A DNA stretch of 64,000 nt, taken from assembly GCF_947491715.1 (NCBI RefSeq), contig NZ_CANLKR010000002.1, forward strand, positions 186,001-250,000, in the 5' to 3' direction. A model generated the notes under the pieces. The model made no database searches and was not told where the DNA came from. It saw only the letters and a program-made list of their open reading frames with translations. The position numbers and the translations under genes were made by a program. Every line of letters starts with the position of its first letter. Position 1 is the stretch's first letter. This DNA comes from an uncultured Shewanella sp. Its GTDB lineage: Bacteria; Pseudomonadota; Gammaproteobacteria; Enterobacterales; Shewanellaceae. Positions 25,124 through 35,445 of the stretch are shown here, piece after piece.

Positions 25124-25966
25124 ATGAAGAAGGGATGGCTTAGTTTACTGCTTATTTTGATATTGACGGGGTGCTCTACAAAAACCAGTTATTATTTTTT
25201 AGACTGGGTCATAGAGTGGAAAGTCGAGGAATATGTCAGCCTCAATAGCCAGCAAAGTACACAATTAGAAAAGGCGCTAGATGATTTTCTCTATTGGCAT
25301 CGCTCAAATGAGCTTATTCAGTACAGTCAACAATTACAACAAATCTCCAACCAATTAAAGCAAGGCACATTGACACCGAATCGTTGGGTCGAAGAAGTCA
25401 ATTTAGCCAAAGCCCATGGATATCGGGCTTTTAAAACATTGCTTCCCAGCATTACACCGATTATTGCTTCTTTTTCTGATAAGCAAGTGATGGAGCTTTT
25501 GGATAATATTGAACAAGATCAACTTGATTTAAAAGCCAAGTATATTGATAAGTCCAAGCAAGAAGTGCTAAATGATGCCGATGAGCGAGTACAGAAAGTG
25601 TTTAAAAAATGGCTAGGCCGTTTATCTCAAGCCCAAAAACAGGCCATTCATGCATTTAATTTGCACACGGTGGCCACTTTCCCTCAGTGGCAAGTCTATC
25701 GGCAAGTTTGGCTAGAGCAATTCGCATTAGCGCTGATGAAGCGTAAAGATCAAGCTTACTTAGGTGCAAGGCTTACGGCGTTAGTGACTGAGTCTAATCA
25801 GTTTAAATCAGAACAATATCAAAAAGATCTCACAAAAAATTTGACGGCTTTTGGCGCACTACTCATCAAGGTACATGACTTAGCATCAGTTGAACAAAAA
25901 AAACGCTTTAACAAAAAGCTGGATGAGTTGATTAAGGATCTGGCCCAAATGAGTCAAGATATTTAA
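25124..25966 (+). CDS. DUF6279-type lipoprotein
   Basis: 280 residues. Lipoprotein signal with lipobox LTGC (Cys 17), then an almost wholly helical, Lys/Gln-rich body (YYFLDWVIEWKVEEYVSLNSQQ at its start), as in the DUF6279 family of proteobacterial lipoproteins. Function unknown. AAGG lies 9 bases upstream of the ATG. Confidence 0.75.
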   Translation: MKKGWLSLLLILILTGCSTKTSYYFLDWVIEWKVEEYVSLNSQQSTQLEKALDDFLYWHRSNELIQYSQQLQQISNQLKQGTLTPNRWVEEVNLAKAHGYRAFKTLLPSITPIIASFSDKQVMELLDNIEQDQLDLKAKYIDKSKQEVLNDADERVQKVFKKWLGRLSQAQKQAIHAFNLHTVATFPQWQVYRQVWLEQFALALMKRKDQAYLGARLTALVTESNQFKSEQYQKDLTKNLTAFGALLIKVHDLASVEQKKRFNKKLDELIKDLAQMSQDI

Positions 25967-26071
25967 TTAATCATTGATGTGAAAGTGACTGGGCAAAAGT
26001 CAGGTCTGTTTTAATAGACTCAATTATAGAGTGGTACAAAATACACTTTAAACGAATAAAGGATGTGTCAT

Positions 26072-26665
26072 ATGTCGATAAAACAGATCTACCAAGGCTT
26101 TTTAAAAGGAATTGGGCATGGGGAAGGGCTCGCGCCGCTGGCGTTAAGGCTTTATTTAGCGCCGGTATTAATTCAAGCGGGTTATAACAAGTGGCTGCAC
26201 TTTGACGATACAGTCGCTTGGTTTGGCAACAGTGATTGGGGCTTAGGATTACCTTTTCCTATGTTATTAGCCGCTGCAGCAGTGCTGAGTGAGTTAGTGG
26301 GAGGGCTGCTATTGGTGATAGGGCTCGCTACTCGATTGATTGCTATTCCTTTAATGGTGACTATGTTAGTGGCAGCGTTTAGCGTACATTGGGAAAATGG
26401 CTGGCTTGCGATTGCCGATCATACGTCTTGGCTTGCCAACGAAGAGGTGTTCAATGCCGCAGAAAAGCTCAGCCGTGCTAAAGCCATTTTGCAAGAACAT
26501 GGCAATTACGAATGGTTAACCAGCTCAGGCAATATTGTGATCATTAATAATGGCATTGAGTTTGCGATTACTTATTTTTGCATGTTGTTGGTGTTATTCT
26601 TTATGGGCGGCGGACGTTACACCAGCTTGGATTATATTATTGCGAAACGCAGTGGATTGGCGTAA
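26072..26665 (+). CDS. DoxX-family inner-membrane protein
   Basis: 197 residues with four transmembrane helices and the DoxX pattern LAPVLIQAGYNKW ... LSELVGGLLLVIGLATRLIAIPLM. An extramembrane insertion (about 115-160) separates helices 3 and 4. Family members are linked to thiol or quinone redox chemistry, but this one is not assigned. Start 26072 has AAAGGA 8 bases upstream. Confidence 0.85.
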   Translation: MSIKQIYQGFLKGIGHGEGLAPLALRLYLAPVLIQAGYNKWLHFDDTVAWFGNSDWGLGLPFPMLLAAAAVLSELVGGLLLVIGLATRLIAIPLMVTMLVAAFSVHWENGWLAIADHTSWLANEEVFNAAEKLSRAKAILQEHGNYEWLTSSGNIVIINNGIEFAITYFCMLLVLFFMGGGRYTSLDYIIAKRSGLA

Positions 26666-26769
26666 TTGAGTTGTTAATTGAGTGAAAAGCGACTAAATGA
26701 AAGGGATTTTTTGAGTGGTCTTTGCTATGCTGCTCAGCATATTTGGCTTTAAGAATAAGGGTTTTACTT

Positions 26770-27318
26770 TTGAATGCATTAGATTTGTTGCTGACTCGCC
26801 AGTCGACGCCGCGATTAACGACACCTGGGCCGACAGAGGAGCAATTAGAGGTGATCCTCAATGCGGCCGCAAGGGTGCCAGACCATGGGGCATTAACGCC
26901 GTGGGAATTCATTATTGCGCATAACGAAGGACTGGATAAATTAGGTGAGGTCTTTAAGCAAGCGGCACAGAACAATGGCAGTGATGAGGCTTTTATTGAG
27001 AAGGCGAGCAATATGCCTAAGCGCGCGCCAATGGTGATAACAGTGGTAGCGAAAACACAAGACCATCAAAAAGTCCCCGTTTTAGAACAACATTTGTCAG
27101 CAGGTTGTGCTGTGATGGCCATGCAACAAGCCGCTTTTGCTCAAGGTTTGGGTGGGATTTGGCGAACGGGTCCATTAGCATTTAATGCGGATGTACATAA
27201 GTTACTTGGCTTATCCGAGCAAGATCAAATAGTGGGCTTTTTATACTTGGGCACACCTGTGTTAAATGCACCTTTGAAAGCAGTAAAAGCGGGTCAACAG
27301 TATGCCCGTTATCTTTAA
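26770..27318 (+). CDS. YdjA-like FMN-dependent nitroreductase
   Basis: 182 residues strongly like E. coli YdjA: LDLLLTRQSTPRL at the N terminus, PDHGALTPWEF, and SAGCAVMAMQQAAFAQGLGGIWRTG near the FMN site, then IVGFLYLGTP. The start is assigned to a TTG at 26770 (TAAGGG about 8 bases upstream), because this gives the family N terminus. Reduces nitroaromatics or quinones with NAD(P)H; native substrate unknown. Confidence 0.88.
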   Translation: MNALDLLLTRQSTPRLTTPGPTEEQLEVILNAAARVPDHGALTPWEFIIAHNEGLDKLGEVFKQAAQNNGSDEAFIEKASNMPKRAPMVITVVAKTQDHQKVPVLEQHLSAGCAVMAMQQAAFAQGLGGIWRTGPLAFNADVHKLLGLSEQDQIVGFLYLGTPVLNAPLKAVKAGQQYARYL

Positions 27319-27358
27319 TAAGATTTTATAATAATGATAAGTGAAAGGAATGAGAGTA

Positions 27359-27763
27359 ATGCGACTAAGCATAGTTTATATACTGGTAGGGATGGTAGGT
27401 AGTTTTGTCACCAACGTCTATGCTGATGAGGCCGATGTGGCCTTTTCAAAAGAACTGAGTGAATGCAGTGCTTATTACGATATAGCATCGAGCACCTTAA
27501 AAAAAATGAATGTTCCACAAATGCAAAATATTGCCGATAAGCTTGCTGGTTCTAAAGATGCTGCTTTGAAGATGGCTGAAAAATATCAAACACCGAATAA
27601 GGTTAAGCAGCAAATCAATGAAGCAAAAAAGCAGCAATTAGCATTATTGCCTAATGATAAGAGTTTGATGAACTTAATGGAGAAATATAGGCAGCCTTGC
27701 CAGTCATATTTGACTCAGCCAGAGAAAAGGTTAGCCTATTGGCAGATGGCGACAATGCAATGA
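27359..27763 (+). CDS. Small exported protein of unknown function
   Basis: 134 residues with a signal peptide (MRLSIVYILVGMVGSFVTNVYA) and a helical mature part with two cysteines (ECSAYYDIAS near 33 and QPCQSYL near 119) that may form a disulfide. Start 27359 was chosen for AAGGA 10 bases upstream. No family recognised with certainty. Confidence 0.65.
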   Translation: MRLSIVYILVGMVGSFVTNVYADEADVAFSKELSECSAYYDIASSTLKKMNVPQMQNIADKLAGSKDAALKMAEKYQTPNKVKQQINEAKKQQLALLPNDKSLMNLMEKYRQPCQSYLTQPEKRLAYWQMATMQ

Positions 27764-27787
27764 TCTAACGATATGTTGGTTGAAAGT

Positions 27788-27819
27788 GTTATGCCTGTCA
27801 GTAAATTGACTGGCATAAC
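27788..27819 (+). terminator. Hairpin after the small exported protein gene
   Basis: GTTATGCCTGTCA pairs with TGACTGGCATAAC (one mismatch) around a six-base loop. No strong T-run, so it is a likely but imperfect terminator. 27820-28040 holds only the upstream region of the next gene. Confidence 0.5.
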
Positions 27820-28050
27820 GATATAGTATTGATTTAGTTATTTTTATCCCGCTTTTTTTGTTCTTTCTACTATCCCTTCTATTAACGCCTATCTGTTCAT
27901 TTCACTTGGGGGTAAATAATACTTTAGTGTACCTTTTATGAAATTTATAGCCGTTTGTTTAGATGGCTTTCATACTCAAGACGCAGGCTTTAAAGGGGCT
28001 CAATCACTAGAATGTACTTACCTATTTTTAGGGTAAACAGAGGAAGTCTA

Positions 28051-29361
28051 ATGAAGCAGCGTCAGCAAGTCAGTACTGAAAGAGGAGAAAGGGTGGCGAT
28101 AGTCTCAGGACTAAGAACGCCTTTTGCTAAACAAGCAACGGCTTTTCATGGCATTTCGGCTTTAGAACTAGGCAAGCTGGTTGTTTCCGAATTATTAACT
28201 CGTGCTGATCTGACGCCTAAGGCCGTTCAACAGTTGGTTTATGGGCAAGTTATTCAAATGCCAACGGCACCTAATATTGCAAGAGAAATTGTTTTGGGTA
28301 CGTCTATGGAAGCAACGACAGATGCTTATAGTGTGAGTCGTGCTTGTGCCACAAGCATACAAGCTATGGTCAATATTTCAGAATCCATCATGTTGGGCAA
28401 CATTGATATTGGTGTTGCGGGGGGCGCGGATTCGACATCTGTTTTGCCTATAGGCGTGTCAAAGAAATTTGGTCGAGCGTTAATTGATCTCAGTAAAGCT
28501 AAGTGTTTTCGTGAGAAATTTGCTATTTTGAGACAGTTAACATTGAAAGATTTTTTACCTCGAGTACCGACTCCAAGGGAGTATTCAACAGGTTTGTATA
28601 TGGGCCAAACTGCCGAACAAATGGCGCAAACATTTGATATTAGTCGAGAGCAGCAAGATGTATTTGCCCATCGTTCGCATTTTCTGGCTGCGAATGCTTG
28701 GACAGAGCGTAAGCTTGTTGATGAAGTGATGCAGGTTGAAACACCTGAGTTGAGTCACGCGATAGAGAGCGATAATACTATTCGTTATGATTCGATGTTA
28801 ATTCATTATGATCGACATAAACCTATTTATGATCCTAAAAATGGAACGGTAACGGCAGCAAACAGTCCTGCTTTGTGTGATGGTGCATCGGCTGTATTAT
28901 TAATGAATGAAGCAAAAGCAAAAGCATTGGGTTATCAGCCTATTGGTTATATAAAAAGTTATGCGTTTAGTGGGGTGGATGTGTGGAAAAATATGTATAG
29001 CAGTGCAGCATACGCGATCCCACTTGCATTGGAAAAAGCAGGGTTAGCATTAGCTGATTTATCTTTGATTGAAATGCATGAAGCGTATGCGGCTCAAGTG
29101 CTTGCGAATATAAAAATGTTAGGCTCAAAAAAGTTTTCTCAAGACTATTTGTCGCGCCAAAATGCTGTCGGTGAAGTGGATATGGGGAAGTTCAATGTGT
29201 TGGGAGGCACGTTAGCTTACGGAAATACTTTTGCTGCAACAGGAACTAAGCTTATTACTCAGTTGTGCCGTGAATTACAAAGACGAGGCGGCGGCTTGGG
29301 TATGGCTGCTATTTGTTCTGCTGGGGGGTTAGGCACGGCTATGATTGTTGAGGTTGAATAA
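28051..29361 (+). CDS. fadI: FadI-type 3-ketoacyl-CoA thiolase with altered active site
   Basis: 436 residues, the same length as E. coli FadI, starting like it ([20 protein letters not shown]). The nucleophile Cys99 in SRACATS and Cys422 in CSAGGLG are present, but the strongly conserved GHP is GNT (Asn392-Thr393), so the proton-accepting histidine of thiolases is lost. AGGAAG lies upstream. Its usual partner fadJ is not next to it; a GDSL hydrolase follows 17 bp downstream. It may be inactive, or altered toward other chemistry with acyl-CoA. Confidence 0.88.
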   Translation: MKQRQQVSTERGERVAIVSGLRTPFAKQATAFHGISALELGKLVVSELLTRADLTPKAVQQLVYGQVIQMPTAPNIAREIVLGTSMEATTDAYSVSRACATSIQAMVNISESIMLGNIDIGVAGGADSTSVLPIGVSKKFGRALIDLSKAKCFREKFAILRQLTLKDFLPRVPTPREYSTGLYMGQTAEQMAQTFDISREQQDVFAHRSHFLAANAWTERKLVDEVMQVETPELSHAIESDNTIRYDSMLIHYDRHKPIYDPKNGTVTAANSPALCDGASAVLLMNEAKAKALGYQPIGYIKSYAFSGVDVWKNMYSSAAYAIPLALEKAGLALADLSLIEMHEAYAAQVLANIKMLGSKKFSQDYLSRQNAVGEVDMGKFNVLGGTLAYGNTFAATGTKLITQLCRELQRRGGGLGMAAICSAGGLGTAMIVEVE

Positions 29362-29378
29362 TTGACAGGGAGCGTAAA

Positions 29379-30026
29379 ATGAAATCAATATTGATTTATG
29401 GGGATTCATTGACTTGGGGTTTTGTACCCAATGAATTCGATGCTAAGACAATGATATGTAAACGTTACTCTAGAGAGGAAAGGTGGGGTGAACAATTAGC
29501 TGGCTTATTAGGTCAAGAGTATCATGTGGTTATCGAAGGGTTAAACGGTAGAACAACCGTTTTTGACGATCCTTTATTACCAGGGCGCAATGGTTTGACT
29601 TATTTGTTACCTTGTTTACTCAGTCACCATCCGATTGACTTAGTGATAATCATGTTGGGCAGTAATGATTTGAAGCGGCATTTGTCATTGGAGGCTGCAG
29701 ATGTGGCTTTTGGTATGAGAAATTTAATCTTTCAGATTAAGCAAGCAAATGTTGGTCCTCAAGGAAAGGCTCCGCAGATCTTAATTATTTGCCCACCCAT
29801 TATTCAAGATGGAGTGGGAGTCTTTGCCGCTTCTTTTATGGGAGCGCAGAGAAAATCCCATGATTTGGCTGAACATTATCGAATGGTTGCGGAACTTGAA
29901 GAGTGTGGTTTTTTTGATTCAAATCATATTATTCATTCGAGTCTTTTAGATGGTGTTCATTTAGATAGGGAGCAAAACAAACTGCTGTCAGAGGCATTGG
30001 TGCCTGAAATCAACAAAATACTGTAA
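29379..30026 (+). CDS. SGNH/GDSL hydrolase, arylesterase/acyltransferase type
   Basis: 215 residues without a signal peptide, so cytoplasmic. Block I GDSLTWG (Ser near 10), GLNGRTT (block II), MLGSNDLK (block III) and DGVHLD (block V catalytic Asp/His) are all present. The spacing and the sequence WGF resemble the mycobacterial acyltransferase/arylesterase MsAcT. It is 17 bp downstream of the thiolase, probably in one transcript, which hints at acyl-transfer or acyl ester chemistry. Confidence 0.85.
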   Translation: MKSILIYGDSLTWGFVPNEFDAKTMICKRYSREERWGEQLAGLLGQEYHVVIEGLNGRTTVFDDPLLPGRNGLTYLLPCLLSHHPIDLVIIMLGSNDLKRHLSLEAADVAFGMRNLIFQIKQANVGPQGKAPQILIICPPIIQDGVGVFAASFMGAQRKSHDLAEHYRMVAELEECGFFDSNHIIHSSLLDGVHLDREQNKLLSEALVPEINKIL

Positions 30027-30307
30027 TTAATGAGCCACGTGTTATTTTACTTATTTGTGGTGGCCATCTCGATGAGGTATTTTTTTGACGCTAGATAAAC
30101 TTCATTCTGTTTAATGAGAGTAAATTGACAGTTAATTGACATTAATTCATTTTATCATTAATAAAGACATAGTATTAATATGTTATAAGGTGATGATTGA
30201 ATATTAATATTCAATATAATGAATGTGAGATATATTAAAAGAGTCGTTGATTAATGAAAAAGGAAGTCCCTAATTACCTTCTATCAGGTTTATTTTAGGA
30301 TAAATAT

Positions 30308-30338
30308 GACTGTATAAGAAAGTATATCTTATACAGTC
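30308..30338. repeat. Perfect 12-bp inverted repeat
   Basis: GACTGTATAAGA and its exact complement around a 7-base loop, in a gene-free AT-rich stretch (30027-30415). It could be an operator or a transcription end; no T-run follows. Confidence 0.6.
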
Positions 30339-30415
30339 TATAGGCAGTAATGAGACAAGGTAAAAAGAGCCTTTATAGGTGTAGATCCAATAAATAGTGA
30401 AAAGTTATTACGGCA

Positions 30416-30595
30416 TTAAAAAATTACAATCGGAAATCGGTTAAGAATAGGGTGTTCACACTGCTCATGACTATCTGTATGGTTATCGACTTTGTTGATA
30501 GCATCTTGTGTACTTGTTGATGAAAAGGCGGCGGATGAAAAGCTAACAATTGCGATAATAGCGTTGATTTGAATAATTTTAAGTAATGTGTTCAT
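30416..30595 (-). CDS. Small secreted peptide, 59 aa
   Basis: A short reading frame with a clear signal peptide (MNTLLKIIQINAIIAIVSFS, cleaved near SSA-AFS) and a mature part of about 34 residues with DNHTDSHEQCEHPIL. AGGGG lies 7 bases before the ATG. One Cys and four His. No family recognised. It sits downstream of the large GGDEF-EAL gene on the same strand but over 150 bp away after its stop. Confidence 0.6.
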   Translation of the reverse strand: MNTLLKIIQINAIIAIVSFSSAAFSSTSTQDAINKVDNHTDSHEQCEHPILNRFPIVIF

Positions 30596-30745
30596 GTAAA
30601 ACCCCTAATGTATTTATATTATTGTTATATTTTTTATTGACGTTTGGTCATTCATATTAAGTTAAGCATATGCTGTGCCATGTTTGCATTTTGTTACTTA
30701 AAATGATTTTTTGTGATTTTTGTATTTCTGGATTGTATTAACCCA

Positions 30746-33700
30746 TTACTTTATTTGTTCACGATAGCTATGTGTAGTGGGGTTCTCTGCGCTATGCACT
30801 GATGGGGGTATATGAGGGGCCTCTTCCATTAACCTTTGAGTATATTGAGCTAATGGCATAGGTTTGTCATATATATAGCCTTGAATATATTCACATTTTA
30901 GTGCTTTTAAAATACTCAGCTGTGAGCTGTGCTCCACTCCCTCGGCAACAACAGACAGCTCCATGTTATGGGCCATAGTGATGATCGAGTCGACCATTTT
31001 TAAGTCTTTATCTGATTTATCGATATCGTCGATAAAGGCCTTGTCGATTTTGAGACTATGGATAGGAAAACGTTTCAAATATGATAGGGATGAGTAACCC
31101 GTGCCGAAATCATCCAGCGCTAAGCTGATCCCCATTTTATTTAGCTGCTGCATTACCTTGATGGCGGTTTCGGGATCGTGGATCACTGTGCCTTCGGTGA
31201 TTTCCAATTCAAGGTTCATTGCTGGCAGCTGGGTTAAGCGTAAAATTGAGGCGATGCGTTGCTGCAGATCGGGTAGGGCAAATTGTTTCGATGAGAGGTT
31301 GACTGCCACTCTGCCATTAAATAAGCCTTGAATACGCCATTGCTGTGCAGCAAAACAGGCCTTTTTTAACACTAACTCGCCTATGTCTATGATTAAACCA
31401 TTTTCTTCTGCAAGGGGGATAAAATCATTAGGGGGGATCAGGCCGTGCTCAGAATGATTAAGACGAACAAGGGCCTCCATGCCGATTATTTTTCCTGTTG
31501 AAAGCTTGATTTTTGGTTGGTAGTAAACCTCAAATAAATCTTTTCTTAACCCTTCACGTATTAAGGTTTCGACTTCTAAGCGGCGTATGGCGTTGCGATT
31601 TAAGGCTTCTGAATAAAACTGATAGCGATTACCGCCAGCAGATTTGGCGTGATACATGGCAATGTCGGCTTTACGTAACAATGCTTGCTCATGTTGGTCG
31701 TCCTCTGGATATAAGACAATGCCAATGCTGAGGCCTACTACTACGGTTTCACTGTGTAGCTCAAAAGGGGCATTGAAACTGTCAATGACATTGTTGGCGA
31801 TAATGGCACTGGAGCCAATATCGGGGTTGTTATCTATTAAAATGGCGAATTCATCGCCGCCGAGGCGATAAATCCCTGTTTGATCAGGCACTGAGTCTTT
31901 GATGCGTTTACTGACCATAATGAGGAGTTGATCCCCCACCTGATGGCCCATGGAGTCATTAATTTTTTTAAAGTTATCCAGATCTAGCACCATTAAAGTA
32001 TGATGAGAGTCGCGTTTGACTAAGTTACCTAAGGTGACCATTAAATTAGAGCGGTTAGGTAAGTGGGTTAAGGCATCATTGTTAGTGAGTTGCCTAAGCT
32101 CTTCTTCTTGTTGCTTACGCCTGGAAATATCCGAAAATATTCCCACATAATGAGACAATTGGTCTTGTTCGTCGTAAATGGCATCGATACTCAATGCCAT
32201 TAAAAATACTTCTTGATTGGGGCGAATGCTTTCAACCTCACTGCTCCAGCGACCTTGCTGTTGTAAAATGCTGCGAATTTGTTTCGAAAAACTTTTTGGA
32301 TAACGCTCAAAAGTGAGGATTCTCCCCATAAATTCTTGTTTAGATTGTATTAATAAATGACAGCATGCTTGATTGACTTCCACAAAGGTGAAGTTTTCAT
32401 CTAAAATGAACATACCCTCAGAGATATTTTGAATGGCTCGTTCAAATAACCTGAGTTGCTCTTCAGTTTGTTTAAAGTGACTGATGTTTTTGATGGTTCC
32501 TGTCATGCGTAAGGCTTGCTGGTCGTCGCTACGCTCCACGACTTTGGCTCTGTCTAAGATCCAAATCCAATTGTCTTTTGCGCCTTGCACTCGGTAGGCG
32601 GCCTCAAAGTGGGTCGTTTTGCCGTCAAGGTGGGCGCTGAGGGCTTTATTGACTCGAGTTAAGTCCATGGGATGTATGTTACTGGTTTCATCACTTTGGC
32701 GCATTCTTTTTCCATCACGTGGAAAGGCCAGATCCCCCCAAATATTGGAGCGATATATTTTATTGGCCTTGATATCCCAATCCCACATTTCATCGCCGCT
32801 GCCCCAAAGTGAGAGTTTTAATCGCTCTTCACTTTTAACAATACGTTGCTGGATTTCTCGTCTGCGAATGGCAGTTTTGATGATGAGCAGCGATAAAAAA
32901 AGCACTGCCAGGCAATAAAGGACTTTGGCTTTATTGCTGAGCCACCAAGGGGGAGTAATATCTATGCCCATTTTGCGTATCGGTCCCGATGCACCTGTGA
33001 TAGGATCGATAGCATAGACATGAAAGGTATAGTGCCCCGGAGAAAGGTTCGTGTAGGTGGCGGCATGGTTACCTTGGGTAGAGATCCAATTATCCGATAA
33101 CCCTTGCATTTGATAAAAATATTCTATGTTTTGATAAGTATTGCCAGGGCTATTAAACTTAAAGGTAAAAGGGTAATCCGAGTGTTTTAAGGTGATGTTT
33201 TCGGTATTATTCAGGCTCTTTTTTAGGATATCGCCACCGATTTTTTCTTTAATGTTTAAAATCGAAAAACGGGTAAAATAGGTTTTTATCGATTGGCCAT
33301 TACTAATATAATTTTCAACCTCTTTTGGGGAAATAATGCTGATACCTTCGATACCACCGATGAGTAAATGATGATTAAAATTTAGAATCGCTTGAGAATT
33401 GTATTCGTTTTGGCTGCCATTTTCATGTGAAAGTGTATAGCTTTTTTGTGTTTCGGTATTAAAAAATATCACTTCCTGCATGGATGAAGCAACAATATAG
33501 TGATCTACTTTTTCTATTGCATAAATAGACTTGTTATTACTAAATACTTTACTTATTTCTTTCGTTAGTTTGTCATATTTAAGTAGGGATGTACGAGTGC
33601 CAAAATAAATGTTGTTGCTATCTTGGCTAAGACTTGTTGCCATATCGGATGAAAAAATTTTTTTAACAAAATATTTATCGTTATTGATGGATAATTTAAA

Positions 33701-35122
33701 TAACCCTCCTTGAGTCGCAATCCATAAATTATTATTATCGAGCATTATTTGATAAACAGGACTTTTATTATCAATAGTGATCTTTGTTATTTCATTATTT
33801 TTAAAGGAAATCACTTTCCCATCAGCACTGCCTGCAAAAAAAGTATCATCTTCATGACCTTTAGTTACCGTTGTATATTTACCCTCTATTAATTTTATAA
33901 TATTTTTGTCTTGCTTATTTAGTGAGTATAATCCGGAAAGTGTGGCAATTATGATTTCGTTTTCTATTGAAATAACAGATTTATATCCGTATATATTTGT
34001 TTCAAACTCTTGTGTTTCGTCCATTGTAAGGTTGTAAGTCTTAATTATTGTACTATCTGTTGATACAATAATATTATTTTCTCCTCCCTTAAATAAAGAC
34101 CATATATTTTTGTTTCCTATCAATAAACTAGATATAAAATTTATTTTATTATTTACATAGATAAATCCTTGACTTTTGGATATAATATATATCCCTGATT
34201 TTGAAAATAGTATCTTAGGATGTTCTATATTTTTTGGAATATTATTAATAGTGCCAATATTATGTTTATTACCATGATAATCTATTTTAAAAATACTTCT
34301 TCCATTTAATCCAATAAAGCCATCATCGACTTTTACTATAGTGTCATTCTTATGCAGGAAGCTGAACTGATTGTGATTATCATCAATGCCAAATATTCCT
34401 GTGCTTTTTAAAATAATGGGTTTGGACTGAAACTTATCAATATCAGTACTGTTAGTCGCAATTTTTATACTTTGATTATCAGTCACTTTAATGACATCGC
34501 CATTATGATTTCTGACCAGTAGTCCTTGATGAATAGGAAGGATTTTTTGAATACGATTAAACAACTTATTTGAGGGAAAATGCTTTACTGTTGTGAGGGC
34601 GAAATCGATAGTAAATATGCTATGTCTTGTCCCAATCAGTAAAGTATCCCTATGGGCTTGAATGGACCAAATTTCTGCACCTTTTAATTCAGATTGGCTA
34701 AACAAGGGTTCAAAGTTATCGGACTCTGGATGATAGAGAGACAAGCCTTTATCTGTGCCCACAAACAATCTATCTTGATGGTCAATAAATAGACTTTTTA
34801 TCACAGAGCTTGGTAAGTTACTTGCTTCGTTTGAGGTATGCTCATTTGGTGAGTGCTCATTTTTGGCAAAGTAATGTTTAAACTTTTTCCCATCAAATCG
34901 ATTAAGTCCGTTTAAGGTGCCTATCCAAAGGTAGCCGTCTTTATCTTCAACCATAGAGGAAATGATGCTTTGAGAAAGCCCTTCGGGGACGCTGTAAATG
35001 TTAGATTTAAGCACAACGGGTACAGGCTTCTCTAAAATGGCGTAAGCTGGCGCAGAGGCTAACACCACAAGGAAAAAGCATAAGAAAGCATTTAGACAGG
35101 TTTTTTTCAAAGCATTCGGCAT
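30746..35122 (-). CDS. Reg_prop sensor - PAS - GGDEF - EAL protein
   Basis: 1458 residues. Signal peptide (about 1-29), a periplasmic two-propeller of Reg_prop repeats (about 30-640, with DGYLWIGTLNGLNRFD), a Y_Y_Y domain, one transmembrane helix (about 733-752), PAS-like domains (about 765-1020), GGDEF with an intact RLGGDEF near 1087 and EAL with intact EALVRL near 1216 and DDFGTGYSS. So it may both make and break c-di-GMP in response to a periplasmic ligand, perhaps a sugar, as is usual for such propellers. It could feed the cellulose synthase in this window. Confidence 0.92.
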   Translation of the reverse strand: MPNALKKTCLNAFLCFFLVVLASAPAYAILEKPVPVVLKSNIYSVPEGLSQSIISSMVEDKDGYLWIGTLNGLNRFDGKKFKHYFAKNEHSPNEHTSNEASNLPSSVIKSLFIDHQDRLFVGTDKGLSLYHPESDNFEPLFSQSELKGAEIWSIQAHRDTLLIGTRHSIFTIDFALTTVKHFPSNKLFNRIQKILPIHQGLLVRNHNGDVIKVTDNQSIKIATNSTDIDKFQSKPIILKSTGIFGIDDNHNQFSFLHKNDTIVKVDDGFIGLNGRSIFKIDYHGNKHNIGTINNIPKNIEHPKILFSKSGIYIISKSQGFIYVNNKINFISSLLIGNKNIWSLFKGGENNIIVSTDSTIIKTYNLTMDETQEFETNIYGYKSVISIENEIIIATLSGLYSLNKQDKNIIKLIEGKYTTVTKGHEDDTFFAGSADGKVISFKNNEITKITIDNKSPVYQIMLDNNNLWIATQGGLFKLSINNDKYFVKKIFSSDMATSLSQDSNNIYFGTRTSLLKYDKLTKEISKVFSNNKSIYAIEKVDHYIVASSMQEVIFFNTETQKSYTLSHENGSQNEYNSQAILNFNHHLLIGGIEGISIISPKEVENYISNGQSIKTYFTRFSILNIKEKIGGDILKKSLNNTENITLKHSDYPFTFKFNSPGNTYQNIEYFYQMQGLSDNWISTQGNHAATYTNLSPGHYTFHVYAIDPITGASGPIRKMGIDITPPWWLSNKAKVLYCLAVLFLSLLIIKTAIRRREIQQRIVKSEERLKLSLWGSGDEMWDWDIKANKIYRSNIWGDLAFPRDGKRMRQSDETSNIHPMDLTRVNKALSAHLDGKTTHFEAAYRVQGAKDNWIWILDRAKVVERSDDQQALRMTGTIKNISHFKQTEEQLRLFERAIQNISEGMFILDENFTFVEVNQACCHLLIQSKQEFMGRILTFERYPKSFSKQIRSILQQQGRWSSEVESIRPNQEVFLMALSIDAIYDEQDQLSHYVGIFSDISRRKQQEEELRQLTNNDALTHLPNRSNLMVTLGNLVKRDSHHTLMVLDLDNFKKINDSMGHQVGDQLLIMVSKRIKDSVPDQTGIYRLGGDEFAILIDNNPDIGSSAIIANNVIDSFNAPFELHSETVVVGLSIGIVLYPEDDQHEQALLRKADIAMYHAKSAGGNRYQFYSEALNRNAIRRLEVETLIREGLRKDLFEVYYQPKIKLSTGKIIGMEALVRLNHSEHGLIPPNDFIPLAEENGLIIDIGELVLKKACFAAQQWRIQGLFNGRVAVNLSSKQFALPDLQQRIASILRLTQLPAMNLELEITEGTVIHDPETAIKVMQQLNKMGISLALDDFGTGYSSLSYLKRFPIHSLKIDKAFIDDIDKSDKDLKMVDSIITMAHNMELSVVAEGVEHSSQLSILKALKCEYIQGYIYDKPMPLAQYTQRLMEEAPHIPPSVHSAENPTTHSYREQIK

Positions 35123-35445
35123 AGTACGGCTGTTATCTATTAGGTTGAATGAAACAATAATGATAAAAGTAACATCGAGTTAGTTTAACTTTTCCAGAAA
35201 GTGATGAGCTTGTCAAAAATATTGAAATTTTATGAGCTGTGAGTTTTAAAATTATTGGATTTCTAACTCATTCAACCTCTTAGATATAGGCGTTACTGCT
35301 TATTTTGAGAGGGTAAATAGACACTTGTTGGTGTTTTTGACTGGTGTTTTGTTTTTTTGCAAGATATTTGTCTTTTGTTGTGTATCATTAATATAACCGT
35401 ATAAAAGACGGATATCTTGCTCAAAATTTAATGTGTTGTGAATGA
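35123..35445. other. Gap between M16 protease and GGDEF-EAL genes
   Basis: AT-rich; must hold the promoter of the GGDEF-EAL gene and the 3 prime end of the protease transcript, both on the minus strand. No clear promoter, operator or gene seen. Confidence 0.5.

Noticed and set aside
26072..30026. Genomic island from 26 to 30 kb
   Set aside because: No tRNA, integrase, direct repeats or marked composition shift at the ends.
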